From positions 2,294,001 to 2,358,000 of the forward strand of contig JAVLRN010000001.1 in the NCBI GenBank assembly GCA_032821775.1: a stretch of 64,000 bases of DNA, written 5' to 3'. A program made the translations under genes and the position numbers. Numbering within the stretch: position 1 is the stretch's first letter; each line of letters opens with the position of its first letter. This document shows positions 10,612-21,859 of this stretch, piece after piece. The stretch comes from Sanguinoderma infundibulare. Taxonomy: Eukaryota; Basidiomycota; Agaricomycetes; Polyporales; Polyporaceae. Under the pieces are notes generated by a model. That model ran no database searches. It was not told the DNA's origin and saw only the letters and a program-made list of their open reading frames with translations.

Positions 10612-11177
10612 TGTGGTCGGCGTTGGAGGAACAGAGAAAGGAGCGTGGGTGGGCGGTGTGGTGATAGAAAGATAAGTAGGTCGTGGTCAATCCCCGATTC
10701 CCGAGCGAGGCGTACTACATAATCGTGCCATGGCGCAGCACTGGCGGCCTGTCTGGAAAGGGCGAGCCGCCCCTATAGGCGCTTGGGGGGGCTGGGTAGG
10801 AACGTTCATTACGCTGAGTCCTTCCACTCCAGCCACGCATTGATGCAGATGTAGCTCAGAGAGTGATGTCGGGTACGAGTTGTTAAATTTATGTTCCCTT
10901 CTTCGGTCAGGCACTGAACTTGATTCCAGTAAACCTCTCCCAGCCTCAGGCCGCGTGGGGGCCACCTGTTACACAGGTACTGCTAGGCTCTCTCTAGAAT
11001 GTACGTTGGGCGGCGCGCTCGACACTACAATATTTACAACACCTCCAGCGCATTCACGTTTACATCATACATGACCGTCTCTTCGAGAATGGGATTCCGG
11101 CTTTTCCAACGAAGCCAGCCTTGCATTGATGTCAGTACCGAAGGCCTCTCGAACCATGCTACTTACTAGGAACTGCT
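10612..11177. other. Intergenic, upstream of desaturase
   Basis: No gene seen. Presumed desaturase promoter and 3' UTR of the phosphoesterase. Confidence 0.4.
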
Positions 11178-12136
11178 TTAGACTTCCACCACTTTATCGG
11201 GCTCGAAGCCATCAGAGCTGTGCCGATAGCCCCTGGGGTTGCTCAGGACCCTGACGCCTCTCCGCTCGAAATCGCACGACCAGTGCGTGTGGCCGAACAT
11301 CCACACTTTGACGTGCTCGTTCCAGCACGGGCCCTCGGTGAGTTCGGTCGCGAATCCAGAGTTCATCGGGTCTCCAGCGAATTTCGGATCGGACGTGCCC
11401 GCTGCGGTGGGCGCGTGGTGGGTCATCACAACGATCTTGCGGTGGGGCTCGTCGCGGGCGATGGCAGTGATACTCTGCTCGAGCCAGTCGACGTCCCGTT
11501 GGTGGAGGGTTTGATAGGTCTGGAAGTCCATGTCTGAGATGAGGTGGAAGTCGTTGAGGCGCCTGGAAATGAGGCCGGCCTTGTCTGGGTCGAGATGCGA
11601 CCAGAGGGTACAGCCCAGGACGGTGACGGTGTCGGAGAGGTCATAGCGCGTGCGGTCGAGGACGACGAAGCGGCCGATTGTCTGGCCTGGGGGAGGATTG
11701 GTGGCTAAATGATCGCACAGCTTGGCGAACTGTTCAAGTCTGCGGCTTGATTCCTCCTGGGATTCGGCGAAAGAGAGTGAGCTCGGGCGCTGTCTGTTGA
11801 ATTACGCCGCAGCTTGGAAATGGGGATGGGCTCACTGACTAGGGATGAATGGTATGGCTCGTGGTTTCCAGAGAGGAAAAAGACGAGCTTGAAACGCTGG
11901 AGCTGGAGAGAGAGCCAGCTGAAGAGCCGATCGTCGTTGGTCACGCCAATATCCCCGAGGAGGGCGACGACGTCTGCGCGCGGAGGGAAGTCGTATTGGA
12001 AGATGTGGCCATCTTCGCTGTAACCAAACTGCGGGGAGTACGGAGGCCTGGGCATTTCGAGGTGAAGGTCGCTTAGGAGTTGAATGCGGACCGGGGACGA
12101 AGCGAAACTGTAGTCAGAGTCGATGTGGATGGGCAT
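11178..12136 (-). CDS. Calcineurin-like metallophosphoesterase
   Basis: Two exons, 12136-11840 and 11789-11178, 302 residues. The metal-binding motifs are all present in order: SDLHLE (DxH), LLGDIG (GD), SGNHEPYH (GNHE), MTHHAPT (H) and MFGHTHWSCDF (GHTH). This marks a dinuclear-metal phosphoesterase of the small cytosolic type common in fungi. No signal peptide or membrane segment is visible. The substrate is unknown; phosphomonoester or phosphodiester cannot be told from sequence. The intron donor GTCAGT overlaps a weaker GTGAGC, and only the former keeps phase with the ACAG acceptor at 11790-11793. Confidence 0.9.
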
Positions 12137-13193
12137 ATCGGCGTATTCGGGGGAGTGTCTCGGGTCGTAATGCGGGGGCAGAAGTTGCTCGGGATCGTGG
12201 CATAAAACCTATGTTGCTTGCGCTTTTGTGCCTGGGCTAGCTAGCTGCGGGATGTGTGAGCGATTAGCTTTGAGTGGGCGACATAGAGGCAACGTTACCG
12301 ATCGGTATTGCTATTGGCAGCAAACAGACTGGCTACTGATTCGGAGCAGCAGTAAACTTGAGCGCTGTCAACGCGTGAGCGATCGCGCAACGTATACAGC
12401 GTGGTTGATTGGACAGGGACAGGTTTCAAGCTGTCAGTATGTACATCAAGCTGCACACGGATGCTGAGGAATCAAGCCTCTCGTGCAGGAACGAAGCGCC
12501 ATACGCATGAAAGTGACAGAGGTCTGGTAGCGGAGGCAGTGCAAGACGAAAGTCGGTTGTTTGAAGTTTCTGGCTGGCCTGTGGCTGGCGACCTCTGGCG
12601 AACTCAGCTGGTGGTATGTCGTTTAGATGCGCTTCTGTGGGTGTTACAGTTGATGGCGGCAAGGATGGCGGTGTGTCGGACAGCCTGGAAACGTCCGACA
12701 GCTGACGACGCCACGCGACGTCTACTTACTCGCTTATCTGCATCGGCAGTCTCGGGGTGTTTATCCCCCGGATGTCCCCCAAGCACGGAGAATCGGTAGC
12801 GCGATGGGTCCAGAAAGTAGATGGTATTATAGGGCGAACGTTGGGGGCGGTATGAGGGCATACGGGACATACGGGATTGCGGCGCGGGGTGGGAAATGGG
12901 ATTGGAGGATTAGATTTATGCCAAGGGCGGGGATTAGGCGCGCTGGCTAGGGTCGCGGAGAGACAGACGGCGGCCTGGCAGTGGACGGCGTTGGTGTCTG
13001 TTGCTGTCCACCGCCCTCCGAGTCCCCTTGCACTTGCATCTTCCCATCGGCCAGCGCCGTGCAGAGCGTCCTGCGCGTCCCCTCCACTCCTTGCCCACCT
13101 TCTTGCCTCTGCTGTGCCCCCCATATCTACCTCTCTGCTTCCCATCGGCGTCTGCTGGCCTCGTTCTCCTCCCAACTACCTAATCCCCAGTCC
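12137..13193. other. Divergent intergenic region, about 1.06 kb
   Basis: Lies between the phosphoesterase and membrane-protein starts. The right third (about 13005-13190) is strongly CT-rich on the + strand, as in leaders of well-expressed fungal genes. No coding or RNA gene recognised. Confidence 0.4.
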
Positions 13194-14993
13194 ATGTGGA
13201 AGTTTCCTCCAGGCGGTCTACCGACTTTCCTCCTCCTATGGCCGCTATTCCAAGTCCACGCGGCCAACTTCACGTTCAACTACGGCCCAGGCACCCAATG
13301 CGATGACTTTCAAGTATCGTGGAAAGGTACTTCCCTTCCCCACCCGTTGTCTCTTTCCTGTCCTCAACCACCCTCTCCTAGGTGGCGTAGCCCCATTTCG
13401 CCTCACGTTTGTGCCCGTACGTACTTCCTCGATCCTATAACCATTCGTGCCGACTGGTGTATTCTAGTCCTATGCAACGCCAACAACCGTCGATATCCCT
13501 AGTAATGCCTTCAGCAACAACCAGGGCACCTTCTCCACCACCTTAACCATTGCACAGAAGCAGGAGTTCCTCGCCGTCATGTCCGACTCCTCTGGCTTCG
13601 CCTCTGGAGGCGTCTCTCAAGTCATCACCGTTGGCGCTTCCAAGAGCGGGAACCAGTGCAATACAACCTACCCTAGTAAGTCCCACTACCTCTCATCTTG
13701 ACCTCCTTCACCCACATTTCGTCCCAGGCATCGACTTTAGTTTCTCGACTCCCTCCGCATTGCAGCAATGCAGGTACGCTCCCTAGCCCTATTGCCGCTA
13801 AACTCTAGTCTCTTACACCAATTCAGCAAATACGTCTTCAATGGTTGGACACAATCGGCTGTCGTCCAACCTCTCACAATCACCGTACGCTAATCATCCT
13901 CATCCTCCACGCACGCTTTCCTGACCTCCAATAGGGCCTTGTACCTGGTGGATCATCCTTCATCTTGAACCCACCCTCGTACTCCACCTCCTACACTTGG
14001 GTCGCCGACATCGCAGCCGGCTCCACCGTCGGCTTCTTCATGCAGGATGCTAATGGCCATCAAGGCGGTACCACACAGTTCTTGCCTGTCGCCCAGTCCG
14101 GAGACGCCACTTGCCTCGACAAGAACTCCCCTACTTCCGTCTCCAACGCTCCTTCAATGACTTCAACTCGATCCTCGGCGAAAGCCACCGGGTCCAACTC
14201 ATCCTCGGACTCGGACTCGACGTCCTCATCCAATGGTGGAACCATTGCTGCCGCCATCGCCGGCACCGCCGTCGCGCTGCTTGTTGTCGGCACCCTCATC
14301 TGGTTCTACGTACGTCGCCGAAAGGGCGGCCCATCCTTCAACAGTGCCTACTTCCGCCGCCGTTTCCAGAAGCAGGAGGTCGATCTCTTGAAGGCCGAAA
14401 GCAACCTGCCTCCTCCCGCGTCCCTAAGCCCATACCCACTCTACCACCGGCACGACGCTCCAGGCACCCCGGACTCGTCCTCAAATCTTATGCCTCGGCA
14501 GAGCGACACTGCGTCAGGGTTTGGCCCTGCGCCGTCTGCCAACTACGCCGACCCTCCAAACTCCGCGTTCTCCTCCCAGTTCCCATCGTCTTCACGCCCT
14601 GGCACCGCCCCCGGAAGCTCGCTGTATGGTGGAGAATCCGCATCTGGATATGGCGGCGGTTACAGCGACTCTCCGTTCGGATATGGCGCATCGGCCTTGA
14701 CCGCGGCTGCGGCCGCTCGTGCGGAAGGCAGCGCTGGTTCATGGGATCAGAGCACATCCAGTGCAGCCCGCCGCAAGGCTGCTCAGGCCGGCGTCCCGAC
14801 TTACCAGGCCCCCGCGCGATACATCCTGCACACCGATATCGAAGACGATGCCCCTCCACCAGTTGAAGAAGAGGTTATCGAGCTGCCACCACAGTACACC
14901 GAGCGACGCGCACCGCTGCCACCCACTAGCACAGGAAGCTCAGGCGCCTCGAGGAGCCCCCATGGTCTCCCGTATGACTCGCAGCCGTCATAA
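13194..14993 (+). CDS. Single-pass cell-surface protein, function unknown
   Basis: Six exons: 13194-13326, 13382-13416, 13468-13675, 13728-13773, 13827-13884, 13935-14993 (512 residues). A signal peptide (LPTFLLLWPLFQVHA) is followed by an extracellular domain of about 230 residues starting ANFTFNYGPGTQCDDF with several Cys. Then come a Ser/Thr-rich stalk likely to be O-mannosylated, a membrane helix (AAAIAGTAVALLVVGTLIWF) and stop-transfer YVRRRKGG. The cytoplasmic tail of about 220 residues is Ser/Pro/Gly/Tyr-rich and disordered. The layout resembles fungal wall-stress sensors and related basidiomycete proteins, but I see no WSC or other named domain. A sensor or adhesion role is a guess. 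Confidence 0.85.
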
Positions 14994-16214
14994 CCCAGCC
15001 GATGGGCATGATATGCTTCTCCCCTTTCACCCTCTAGTTTCTCATACTTGTGTCGTGCAACATTTAGGGCTGCTGGTATTTATCCCCCCAGGGCCCCGGC
15101 GGTTGGCCCTGCTGCTTCGTGTGTGTATGTGTGTCTGTGTTGTTTAGCGTTCGTCGGCTGTTGGTCGGAGCTGGCGTCTCCTCGCTTCACCCTCCCCTTC
15201 TTCCCCTTCTCTCCCTGCTGAGCTGAACACTGAACATTAGTACCCTGTTTATACCTTGCCTCACGTGCTGCTCAGATCCGCCTCCCCACCAATCCTCCCA
15301 AAGCACGGCACCCTCTGCCCAAACCTCGCGGCGCTCACTGCTCGCCATCCGCTCCTTACGTACACCTTCGTACACCTCAAATTCGTTTGTCCCCCGAATG
15401 ATGCACGTGCGCAGACCTCGCCCCGACGACACTGACCGACCGCTCTGGGAGTCTCTCCCCGTCTTCCCGGGACGCGCCCGTCTTTCCTTCCATTTCGGTT
15501 CAGATTATCGTTGTGCCCCAGTGCCGCCCGGCGGGCGCATTAATATTTCCGCCCATCCCCATGCCTTTCCCCCTCTCCTTCTCCGCACCCTCAGCTGACC
15601 GAACCCAAGGATGCCGGTATAGGGTGGTAGTGTGGACGCTGGGCCGCGCGTGCCTGCAGGGTTCATGTAATGCAACGTAGACGTATTCTTCATCCATATA
15701 CTTCTCTGCTCGCTGCGCGCACCACACGTCGCGCCGGACGCTCCACATTGGCCATGAGTGGCTGTGACACACGCAAACAATAAGGCCTAAGGTCGGCTTG
15801 AGGGCTCGTCGCCTGACCACGCCTGGTATGTGCTTGTGGGGGACACGAGACGGTTCAGCAGTCCACGGACTCCGGATTTATTGGGAAAGCGATAGGCGCG
15901 ATAGAGTAAGCAAGCGTGTGGATGTACTAGAACAGAAGGGCGTAGGCGTAATCGTACATAAGAGGCTCGCGGAGAGGATGGGGGAAACATGACGCAGAGA
16001 TATCGGAGGACAAGGGGTAGCGCCTCAGCAAGCCGGCGGACAGGAAGAGAATCAGGACGACAAAGGGGATGAGAATGGTCTGGACAATGTGATAGAATAC
16101 ATTAGCAATAACGCGTGCTCCTCCAGCACCCTCCCCCTCTAAATCGAGTAGTGTATTGTGACGCCAGCACAACGCGGACCATGTATGGACGAAGGCCATG
16201 CATGCGCCGACGCG
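14994..16214. other. Intergenic, 1.2 kb, convergent 3' ends
   Basis: No gene I can support. It includes a short GTGTGT-type run near 15118-15142. A 90-codon minus-strand frame (15927-16199) has one hydrophobic stretch but no other support. Confidence 0.4.
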
Positions 16215-17445
16215 TCACTGTTGTGGATAGCCCGCGAACATCTCCAAGGGCACTGGTCCTGGAGCTGGCGCGGGCTCCGGGATGGGCATAACCACCGGGG
16301 CAGGGATGGGGACCGGTTCCGCGGGGGGCGGAGCGCCTGCATCGGACACTGGTGCTGCTGGTGGTTCTTCAGCATCCATGCCCCCGAGGCCTGTGCGTGC
16401 GAACGCGGCGACCATCTGGTCCTGGTCCTTGCGTCGCTTGTGCCGGCGGCGGCGGTCGTCCTTGATGACGCGGGTGACGCGGCGACGGAACGCGCCATGC
16501 ATGACGGGGTCGACCATGGCCTGCTTGGACGCGTAACATGCGAGTTCGATGCTTGCGAGGAGCCGGACGGTCTCGGAGTTGTTGAGGGCCTATGTATGGG
16601 GACAAAAATGCATGCGGTCCCAATAGATAGTGGGGCATGAGGCATGTGCATAAATGAGACGACAGGGGTGCGAGGCGCCGCAGCGGTCGGTTCGGGGAAG
16701 AGCGCAGGCAGCGTCAGTTCCACGGCGCGTCGGGGCGAAGGGGGGGAAAGACTCACGTTGAGAGACCAGGAGACAACTCGGCCGCCCTCGACGCATCCGA
16801 TCACGACAAAGTTACCGCGTCTCTCGGCCTGGAGGGCAGCGCCCTGGATAGAGACCGGGCATGTTAGTAAGGCACGCGAGTAAGATGACGATGACGCACC
16901 TCGCTGAAGACGGTCAGAATCTTGGAAGATGAAGCAGCACGAACAACTGGTTGGGCAAAACATGTCAAGGACGCGTGCGGTGGAGCGGAGGAGGATGAGG
17001 TGTGCACACCAACTCGAGAGGACTGCCCCGAGATCTCCTGGGAGACAATGCCGCGACCCATGTAGGCCCAAGTGTCCCTCTCTGGCCTTCTAATGTGAAC
17101 CTTGACCGGGATGTCGCGGAACGGTTCGCGGTTCTGGGAGACACCAGCCACGGCTGCTCGCATTTGTTCGTAGAGGCGGTCCATTTCGGTCAGAACTGGC
17201 ACAGCCGAGGGATGCATGTAGGCAAATGCGCGTGGGCAACGCAGGCCAGCACTCACCAATATTGCCGTTAGAGCTAGGATGTTGCGTGGCAGAGGCTTGG
17301 TGGAGGCCATGAAGAGGTTGGTGGGATGAGGTCCCGATGTCCATGGGGGCATCCATGACGTCCTCCATGGTCTGATCTTCAACGTGCTGCAGACGGCGTC
17401 AACAACTATAGGAAGTAAAGCCAATTGGGAGTTTACCATGTCCAT
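16215..17445 (-). CDS. Uncharacterised basidiomycete-type protein
   Basis: Spliced minus-strand gene. A 9-nt first exon (17445-17437, M-D-M) probably joins CACGTTGAAG at 17385; a start at 17368 is the alternative. The core reads VLTEMDRLYEQMRAAVAG, RRPERDTWAYMGRGIV, then KILTVFSEGAAL, RRGNFVVIGCVEGGRVVSWS, LNNSETVRLLASIELACYA and KQAMVDPVMHGAFRRRVTR. A basic stretch DDRRRRHKRRKDQDQ looks like a nuclear localisation signal, and the protein ends in a Pro/Ala-rich tail, MFAGYPQQ. Splice phases agree across five introns, so the gene is real, but I do not recognise the family. The short beta-rich core looks like a compact folded domain. No function is assigned. Confidence 0.72.
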
Positions 17446-17892
17446 TGTGTAGAATGTCGGGTGATCAGATGGACGGCGCGAGGGAGAGGTAGAGAGGGAT
17501 GGTGGAAGGAGGAACCGAGGCGAGCGACCTCAACCCTGCCCCGAATCCGGGCGGCGACACGACACGTGACCCCATTAACGCGTACCGCCGCGACACCGCG
17601 ACGCGTTCGCCGCCACCCACGCGCCGATCGCGGCCAGTGACTGCCACTCGGCTAAGCATAAGTCCCTTCCCTTCACCTTTGTATTGTCTGTCTTTGTATC
17701 TCTGAATGGCACCAGGGGAAAGAACTTTCAAGAACACCTTGCCAAAGGTTCAAGCCTAAACGCTCTCATACAACAACATAATGCGATCTTTGAGAGGCAT
17801 GCAACGCCATGGTCCCCCTTCCCCAACATATAAAAGCATGCGAGACGAGAGTCCAGCAACACAACACCCAACCTCCCAAGGATACATCATCG
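17446..17892. promoter_or_regulatory. Divergent promoter with TATA box
   Basis: A TATAAAA sequence at 17829-17835 sits 58 bp before the ATG at 17893 on the + strand. This supports that start over the in-frame ATG at 17809, which lies upstream of the TATA box. Confidence 0.45.
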
Positions 17893-18626
17893 ATGGACCG
17901 CTCTTCCTCTCAGCCCGGCATTACCCCAAGCCAAAAATTGTGCCACCCTGACGAACGAGAAGCTCATATCGTTGCGATGAGGGAAGACGACGCCCAACTG
18001 GAAAAGAGAGAGAAACAGGTGAGAGACTATTGCAAGGTGACCATTGATGAAATCTGACCGGGCTCTCTTTTTAGGAGGAGGCGCACGACGGGGAGTGGGT
18101 TCCCAGCTCGCAGGAATCCAACGAGTCGGATGAAGGGGAGCTCGACGGTACAGCGTCCGAAGCCACCACACCCACCGCTTCGCAATCTACCACATACACC
18201 GCTTCCCAGTCTACCGCATACACTGCTTCCCAGTCTACCGCGCACACCGCTTCCCAAGTTTCCACCGCCAGCAACGACGGGGCAGACTCGTGGCTGGATG
18301 ACGAGGGCGGCGACGACCAGAGAGGTTCCAGGTCCTGGATGTCTCCGCCCCTCGTGAACATCGACATCATCTTACTGTTGGCTGAGTACCGTCGCGACCA
18401 CATTGGTCCCGTGGATCAATTTCTCGAGCGGATGAGGTTCCGGCTCTCTGACGAGCCCTTCACCCGAGACCAGATGAACGTCGCATACGATTTCATTACC
18501 GACCACAAGGTGCTAATGGAGAATCAGGACGGCTGGACAGAAGACGAGAAGGCAACTTTGCAGGGCATACTCGAGGAAGAGTGGGAGAGTATATGGAGGA
18601 AGTGGCGCGGACTGGTGGACGCATGA
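17893..18626 (+). CDS. Unknown acidic protein with 8-residue repeats
   Basis: Two exons, 17893-18018 and 18075-18626, 225 residues. The N-terminal half is charged and disordered (MREDDAQLEKREKQ, then WVPSSQESNESDEGE). A repeat region follows with units TASQSTTY, TASQSTAY, TASQSTAH, TASQ. The C-terminal 100 residues (from MSPPLVNIDIILLLAEY to WRKWRGLVDA) look helical and folded. No known domain or signal peptide is recognised. The intron is GT-AG and in phase. The gene converges on TAF5, with only 56 bp between stop codons. Confidence 0.72.
18174..18255 (+). repeat. 24-bp coding tandem repeat, 3.4 copies
   Basis: Copies begin at 18174, 18198, 18222 and 18246 (the last partial), each starting ACYGCTTCSCA and encoding TASQST plus two residues. 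Differences between copies are mainly at third positions or at the last codon. Confidence 0.9.
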
Positions 18627-18682
18627 CAGTTATCGCATAGCATGTTGACGCAGCACGGATTCGGATCGGTAGAGCAGTGTAT

Positions 18683-21499
18683 TCATCGTGTCTCGGGAGA
18701 CAAAGACGGGCCAGCTACCAAGCAGAGGTTCCGCGGAGTGAACTGTACATCGATGATCGGTGTCCGTTTCGTGGGGAACGTTGACAACAAGTCTGTCCTG
18801 CAATCCAGCCAGTCAGCCAAGGATCCCGCGTGACATAACGAATAATACTTGCGTTTCAATGCTCTCTGGGGTTTCGTCCTCAGGAGGATGCTCTTCTGAG
18901 TTACCGTTCATCATCGTCCCATTCTCGCGGGCCTTGGTGGGCAATCCTCCAGCAGCCTTCACGTCCCAGCAGCGGACCGTCCAATCCGCACCACCGCTGA
19001 CGAGCAGACTCGACTCAGCGCTGAAAGCCAGGGAGTATACCGACGCGGTATGTCCCGCCATCTTCTTGATGCACCTGCCAGACCCCAGATCCCACAGCCT
19101 GATCGCGAGATCCTCTCCTGCAGCCGAAATTGTCAATAACCAAATTCACTGGTCATCCGAGGCGACGACATACCAGCAGTTGCCAAGTAGCGTCCGTCCG
19201 GACTGAACGCAAGTGTAGAAACGATGTCGTCATGCCTGTAGAATACTCGTACGCACGTCCCGCGTTGGACGTCCCACAGCCTCGCGGTGCCATCACTGGA
19301 TGCCGTCCCGAGGTATAGTGAGTTAGGGTGGAATCCAACGGCCTGCCGTCCCGCGTCAGCTTCCGGGCTTCAGACCGACCCACGAAAATAGATACACTTA
19401 CATTGACATCACTTAGATGCCCCGCGTATATGCGGAGAGCAGAAGTCCGGTCAGTCGACCACAGCCGAGCAGTTCGGTCCCGAGACGCGGTAGCGAAGTA
19501 GATACCCATGGGGCTCCACTTGACGTCCCACACTGGATTCTGGTGCCCACGGTAGGCAACCACGTTAGTCATGGTATCAAGCGACCACAAGCGTGTTGTT
19601 GCGTCTGCGGAAGCAGAAAGAAGGTATCTTGGGGGGCTTCCAGAGCCACCGATGGGGTCAAACGTGACAGAGTAGACGGGCCCGCTGTGCCCGATCAATT
19701 TGCGCGTCGTTGACCCTCCTCTTTCTCGAATCTTGCTGAGTGATGACACTAATAAGACGGTCAGTGAGGCATTGTGACTAAGATACTCATGAACAACCGA
19801 CCATCTCGTATTGAGCTTGTCTGGAAATCGCTCCGCATACCCTTCAGCTTCTCGCCTTTCAGACTCCACAAGCGGATGTAGCTCTCGGAGAACCCAGCTG
19901 CCAACAGGGACGTGTCTGGCGAGAACTCGCAACATGGCACGCTTTGAATACGTCAGTGCATAAGCTCGCCGTGATCGCATGAAGACACGCACCCTTCTCC
20001 GATATCATGAAAAGTATACGCGCATATACTGGGCAGTGCGCGGCCTCGTACCGCTGCACCTTGCGGCGTGTTCGAGTTCGCTGAGTTCAGCGCGGAGGGG
20101 TCAAGCCGGATACGTTTCCGCGCATCGCGCACTTTCTCCACCTCACGCTTAACATCCACGCTCTTGAACGATGGTGGATGTGGAAGAAGGTCGGCTATCG
20201 CAGGCGACACCAGTCCTGTTGGTGGTGCTTGCCGAACGAAATGAATGTCATATTGAGCTGCTGGGTCGTGGTCCACTAGGGCATGATCTCGGAGACTGCG
20301 CTCAGTTTCCGTCCGCAATTCCTCAGGGATCGGTGCAGGGCCAAGCTTCAGTTCGCCCTTAGACGTGTTGTAGGCAGACGCATCCGCCGTGCTTCCATTG
20401 GTCTGCGGAACGACAGCAGAAAGGAAACCCGTCAACTCCTCCCATGCTCGAGGGGAGACAGAGGTCGTGGATGACGTTGTCACTGTGCTCACATGTCAGC
20501 TTAAGTCGGAGAAGCACTCATTGTCTACACACCGTCGAAGCGTAAGTGGTTGTTCACTACTCTCATGATAGCTGCCCGTCCTCGCTTGCCCTTGTCTCCA
20601 GTGAAACCGTCCCCTGTCCCTGTCGGTTCACCACCAAAGCCTTCGGTCAGCCATCCTATGAGGAGGCTGAAACCTGATCGGCTCATCCGCACAGTGTACT
20701 TCTCGGACCGGAAGCGTTGCGCAACTTCGTCCGTCTGGACATGGTACGGCAAAGTTATCGTTGAGAGGTGATGCAGCGTGGTATGGTGGATGGAAGATAG
20801 TGAGGGTGTGAACGTGGTGTAGAAGCCCTGGGCTAGGTTGCGGGCAAAGGGTGAGATGCGCATGCGCTCAAGGACAGCAAACAGTACGCACCAGCTTCTC
20901 GGAAACCTTGCTGTACCAAGTCGAGGTAGAAATGGCAGAATATGGGGAATAGAATGGGCCTGAACTCGGGCTACGCCGATGCATGAATACAACGCTGCAG
21001 AAGACCACGCTCGACTTACTCGGTACATGTCCAGTGACCCATCGACCCATGACTCTAACTCCCTGAATCCCTGGTGTTTGTCTGTAGGGTCGAGCGACAG
21101 GATCTCCTCAGCTCCAACGGGGCCTATGCTCGATATTAGGTTCTGGATGTTCTGCGGGTTTCCCAGTGTCGAGAGCTCCTGAAGGACGTTCGAGGTATCC
21201 TGCAACGCGTTCTCGTCCGGGTTGACGGCCTTTTGAGAGAAGATGGCGAGCTGTTTGACGAGCTCTTCTTGCGAGATAGTGTGTAGGGGCGTAGTTTCGG
21301 GTTGCTTGCCTTTGTCATCCGAAGGAACGGCATTCTGCTCAATCTCCTCGAGGATCTTCTCGGGGTCTTTGTGTCCGCGAGAACGGAGGTACTCCAGTAC
21401 CATTCGGTCAAGAGCTGATGAGTTGCTGGATGAGCCCTCGGCGGGAGGATTGCCGGTGGCGGCATCTGGAGTTGAAGCTGCAGGGGTAGCAGCAGACAT
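18683..21499 (-). CDS. TAF5: TFIID subunit TAF5 (WD40 repeats)
   Basis: Starts at the ATG at 21499. It has an N-terminal LisH (LDRMVLEYLRSRGHKDPEKI), then the TAF5 NTD2 domain (LVKQLAIFSQKAVNPDENAL, FRELESWVDGSLDMYR). A linker with KREVEKVRDARKRIRLDPS leads into six or seven WD40 repeats, for example GHSGPVYSVTFDP, SADATTRLWSLDTMT, SRDRTARLWSTDRTSALRIY and EDLAIRLWDLGSGRCIKKM. The C-terminus, TFPTKRTPIIDVQFTPRNLC, is diagnostic of TAF5. It is a scaffold of TFIID, and in yeast also of SAGA, for RNA polymerase II initiation. The last intron is GC-AG (18852-18798, donor GCAAGT, 55 nt); using it is the only way I found to join the two conserved halves in frame. Several further introns are GT-AG. 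Confidence 0.95.
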
Positions 21500-21859
21500 G
21501 GCAGACAATCGTACAACAAGCAAATAGCGGAATTCCGGGCTGTCAGAAAGTCATACAGAAAGCAAAATAGAAAGCAGGGAGGCTCAGCGAGTCGAAAACA
21601 GGGGAAGGTAGTCGCCGTTAGTGGTGAAGGGAGCAGCCACTCTCGCGCGTCGGTTCAACATGGCGGCGCGCGTCACGCGCGCGTGCGCGGACCCCAGCGT
21701 CTGAGACCTGCAATGCATGGCGAGTCGGACTTGAAGCTTGACGACTGCAGACAACTGGTTTATAGTATAGAGCAAGTACAGTAGTATATACAGAAGGTAC
21801 AGTACACGAAATATACGTGTATATGGTATAGCACTATTCGATGGCCCGAAATTTCTAGC
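21500..21859. promoter_or_regulatory. TAF5 promoter with GC palindrome; 3' end of RecQ gene
   Basis: Contains a perfect 17-bp inverted repeat, GCGCGCGT-C-ACGCGCGC, at 21666-21682, 167 bp upstream of the TAF5 ATG. The left part (21760-21859) is AT-rich 3' UTR of the helicase gene. Confidence 0.4.

Noticed and set aside
15927..16199. 90-codon minus-strand frame with one hydrophobic segment
   Set aside because: Lies just past the stop of the unknown gene, with no family match or promoter evidence; probably 3' UTR.
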